From positions 186,001 through 250,000 of the forward strand of contig NZ_CP081964.1 of the NCBI RefSeq assembly GCF_019844075.1: a stretch of 64,000 nt of DNA, read 5' to 3'. The notes beneath the pieces are model-generated. The model saw only the letters and a program-made list of their open reading frames with translations. It was not told where the DNA came from and ran no database searches. Both the position numbers and the translations under genes were made by a program. This document shows, piece by piece, positions 62,136-64,000 of this stretch. This DNA is from Curtobacterium sp. TC1 (GTDB taxonomy: Bacteria > Actinomycetota > Actinomycetes > Actinomycetales > Microbacteriaceae). The first letter of the stretch is position 1, and each line of letters starts with the position of its first letter.

Positions 62136-63398
62136 ATGACACTCGACAGACTCCGCACCGCAGCACCGACGTTGGCCGTCACCCCTCCGACCTTCGACTC
62201 GGAGACCGTCACCGACTTCCTCCGCGACGGGTACTGGCTGGAAGCAGCCGACGTCGACGGCGACGGCAACCTCGACCTCATCGGCTACGGCCTGACCGTC
62301 GGGGAGATCTACTGGTACAAGTCCCCGACGTGGGAGAAGCACCTCGTCGTCGACAAGATCAAGGAACCAGTCGGCGCCGGTACCGGCGACATCACCGGCA
62401 ACGGGCTCCCCGACCTGGTCGTCTGCTACCAGCTGTACGGCCCCGGCGGCACGATCCACCACGCCGACGGAGCGGGTGGAAAGATCGACTGGCTCGAGAA
62501 CCCGGGCGACCCGGCCACGAGCACGGAGAACTGGAAGCGACACTACGTCGGCAGGGCGACCGGGATGCACCGGCTCCGCGTCGGGCACTTCTCCCGAACC
62601 GACCGCATCCAGATCATCGGCTTCCCGATCGTCGCCGTCGAGGACGTCCACGCGGTCCTCCCGGTGATGCTGTTCACCCAGCCTGACGATCCGACCCAGG
62701 AGTGGGACGCCGAAGTGATCAGTCGGGCCGACTTCCGGATGATCCACGGCGTCGCCAGCAAGCCCGGCCTCATCCCCGGCTCCTCCCTGGACACCATCCT
62801 CATGGCCTCGGACGAAGGAGTGACCTGGCTCTACCACGACGAGGCAACCGGGCAGTTCGCCTGGGAGCACATCGGTGACGGTGAATCGAGCCAGTTCGAG
62901 CAGACCACCTTCAAGGGCTCCGGCGACGTCGACGGCGGACGGATCGGCGACGATCCCCTCGCGTACGTCGCAGCCATCGAACCGTTCCACGGCAACACCG
63001 TCGCCGTCTACACGCGCACCACCACAGACGCTGCAGCCTCGACGTGGCAGCGGCACCTCCTCGACATCTACGGCGACCCGAACGAGAACGGTGAAGGACC
63101 TGGCCACACGGTCATGTGCCGCGACTTCGACGGCGACGGCGACGACGAGTTCCTCATCGGCCTCCGCGGGCCGGACCCCTGGCAGGGCGCCTACTACTAC
63201 AAGGCGGTCGACCTGGAGAAGGGGCTGTTCGTGAAGTGGAAGGTGTCCGGCGAATCCATCGCCCGCATCGTCGCCGGTGACTTCGACGGGCGCGGAGTCG
63301 TCGACTTCGCCACGATCTCGTACTCGGTGCCGCACTACTTCGTGGCACCGAAGGCCGAGATCACCCTCCACCGCAACCGCACCCCACAGGAAGGCTGA
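62136..63398 (+). CDS. FG-GAP/VCBS-repeat propeller protein (aldos-2-ulose dehydratase-like)
   Basis: A 420-residue protein without signal peptide, built from repeated beta-propeller blades with Ca-binding loops such as DVDGDGNLDLIGYG (about 39-52), GDITGNGLPDLVV, DFDGDGDDEFLIGL and GDFDGRGVVDF. Local strings GEIYWYKSP, WLENPGDP and HYVGRATGMHRLRVG resemble the N-terminal propeller of fungal aldos-2-ulose dehydratase, which carries both a propeller and cupins in one chain. Here the cupin-like part is encoded separately at 58964. This recollection needs a search. It may act on a ketosugar. Confidence 0.65.
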   Translation: MTLDRLRTAAPTLAVTPPTFDSETVTDFLRDGYWLEAADVDGDGNLDLIGYGLTVGEIYWYKSPTWEKHLVVDKIKEPVGAGTGDITGNGLPDLVVCYQLYGPGGTIHHADGAGGKIDWLENPGDPATSTENWKRHYVGRATGMHRLRVGHFSRTDRIQIIGFPIVAVEDVHAVLPVMLFTQPDDPTQEWDAEVISRADFRMIHGVASKPGLIPGSSLDTILMASDEGVTWLYHDEATGQFAWEHIGDGESSQFEQTTFKGSGDVDGGRIGDDPLAYVAAIEPFHGNTVAVYTRTTTDAAASTWQRHLLDIYGDPNENGEGPGHTVMCRDFDGDGDDEFLIGLRGPDPWQGAYYYKAVDLEKGLFVKWKVSGESIARIVAGDFDGRGVVDFATISYSVPHYFVAPKAEITLHRNRTPQEG

Positions 63399-63401
63399 CC
63401 C

Positions 63402-64000
63402 ATGCCGACCACGACCAGTACCGACGCTCCGTCGCCGAAGAGCAACGTCGGACGACGCGCCTTCCTGTTCGGCTCCGCCGGCACCGCGGCCGCGGGCGCG
63501 ATCGTCGCGCTCGAGAACAGCAACCCGCTCGCGGCGTTCGCTTCGGAAGCGACGGCCGCAGCAGGGAACGCGAGTGCTCCAACGGGTGCCGTGATCGCGC
63601 CAGGTGATTCCCGGTACCTGGACATGATGACGGGCAACAACGTCCGCTTCGTAGCGAAGCCCGATTACGTCCGGCTCATCGGCTCGGCCAAGGACGCCGA
63701 AGCGGCAGTGCGGACCGCCGTCCGCGCAGGCAAGAAGGTGTCCGTCCGGAGTGGCGGGCACTGCTTCGCCGACTTCGTGTGCAACCCGGACGTCGAGGTC
63801 ATCCTCGACCTGTCCACGATGACCGACGTCTCGTACGACCCGGAGATGCGCGCCTTCGCCGTCGAACCCGGCGCTCGGCTGCTGAACGTGTACGAGAAGC
63901 TCTTCAAAGGGTGGGGTGTCACCATCCCGGGCGGGATCTGTTACAGCGTGGGGGCGGGCGGGCACATCGCCGGAGGTGGTTACGGCCTCCTCACCCGAGC
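63402..64000 (+). CDS. Tat-exported FAD-dependent oxidase, BBE type (3' end outside window)
   Basis: The first 199 residues are visible. A Tat-type start NVGRRAFLFGSAGTAAAGA leads to the PCMH FAD-binding fold. H120 in RSGGHCFADF and C180 in GGICYSVGAGGHIAGGGYG are the His and Cys that form the bicovalent FAD link in berberine-bridge-type oxidases, such as glucooligosaccharide oxidases. The ATG at 63402 has an AGGAAGG ribosome site and lies three bases after the propeller gene stop. Export by Tat and flavin link fit extracellular oxidation of a sugar or small alcohol. The C-terminal domain is not visible. Confidence 0.88.
   Translation, partial: MPTTTSTDAPSPKSNVGRRAFLFGSAGTAAAGAIVALENSNPLAAFASEATAAAGNASAPTGAVIAPGDSRYLDMMTGNNVRFVAKPDYVRLIGSAKDAEAAVRTAVRAGKKVSVRSGGHCFADFVCNPDVEVILDLSTMTDVSYDPEMRAFAVEPGARLLNVYEKLFKGWGVTIPGGICYSVGAGGHIAGGGYGLLTR

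Overview
The window is high-GC actinobacterial chromosome, most like Microbacteriaceae (Curtobacterium-like). This rests on the ftsH-fol cluster, ClpC with a separate Clp N-domain protein, RadA, a class II FBPase, a 6C RNA, frequent four-base start/stop overlaps, and many starts directly behind a -10 hexamer. The assignment is inferred from gene content only.

Region 1 (1-30.4 kb) is largely core genome. It holds an aldo/keto reductase tail, a Glu-Asp-Phe tRNA cluster, two secreted peptidoglycan hydrolases (M23 and NlpC/P60), ppa, tilS, hpt, ftsH, folP-folB-folK, a DUF3180 and PH-domain membrane operon, a DUF2520 protein, lysS, a group-2-like sigma factor, an NAD kinase and clpC. A 6C RNA follows clpC. 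A four-gene operon (XRE, ImmA-type peptidase, DUF6545-like membrane protein, alpha/beta hydrolase) is flanked by two identical 38-bp palindromes. SRPBCC, argA-type acetyltransferase, cold-shock, SseB-like, radA and SGNH genes follow.

Region 2 (30.4-52.4 kb) begins at a tRNA-Ser gene and looks accessory. An exact 19-bp sequence lies just behind the tRNA and again, inverted, 21.9 kb away. Between the copies are a GHKL-ATPase/PD-(D/E)xK fusion, a tyrosine-recombinase-like gene overlapping a DDE-transposase-like gene, a decayed paralogue of the recombinase, and an XRE regulator. A polyol or ketose cluster follows: two MFS permeases, a zinc dehydrogenase, three FGGY kinases, a class II aldolase, glpX and a GntR regulator. 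The region ends with an AlbA_2-like protein, a membrane protein of unknown function and a 55-residue protein.

Region 3 (52.4-58.9 kb) is a nitrogen-scavenging operon: a divergent GntR regulator, a nitrilase-family hydrolase, a NitT/TauT-type ABC importer, a 60-residue protein and an amidase. A GlnR-like box precedes it.

Region 4 (58.96 kb to the end) may be a sugar-conversion or natural-product cluster: a cupin-like protein, a UDP-GlcNAc 2-epimerase, an MFS exporter, an FG-GAP/VCBS propeller protein and a Tat-exported FAD oxidase cut by the window end. The cupin and propeller proteins resemble the two halves of fungal aldos-2-ulose dehydratase, which I regard as the most interesting lead. 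The recombinase/DDE-transposase pair in Region 2 is the second.
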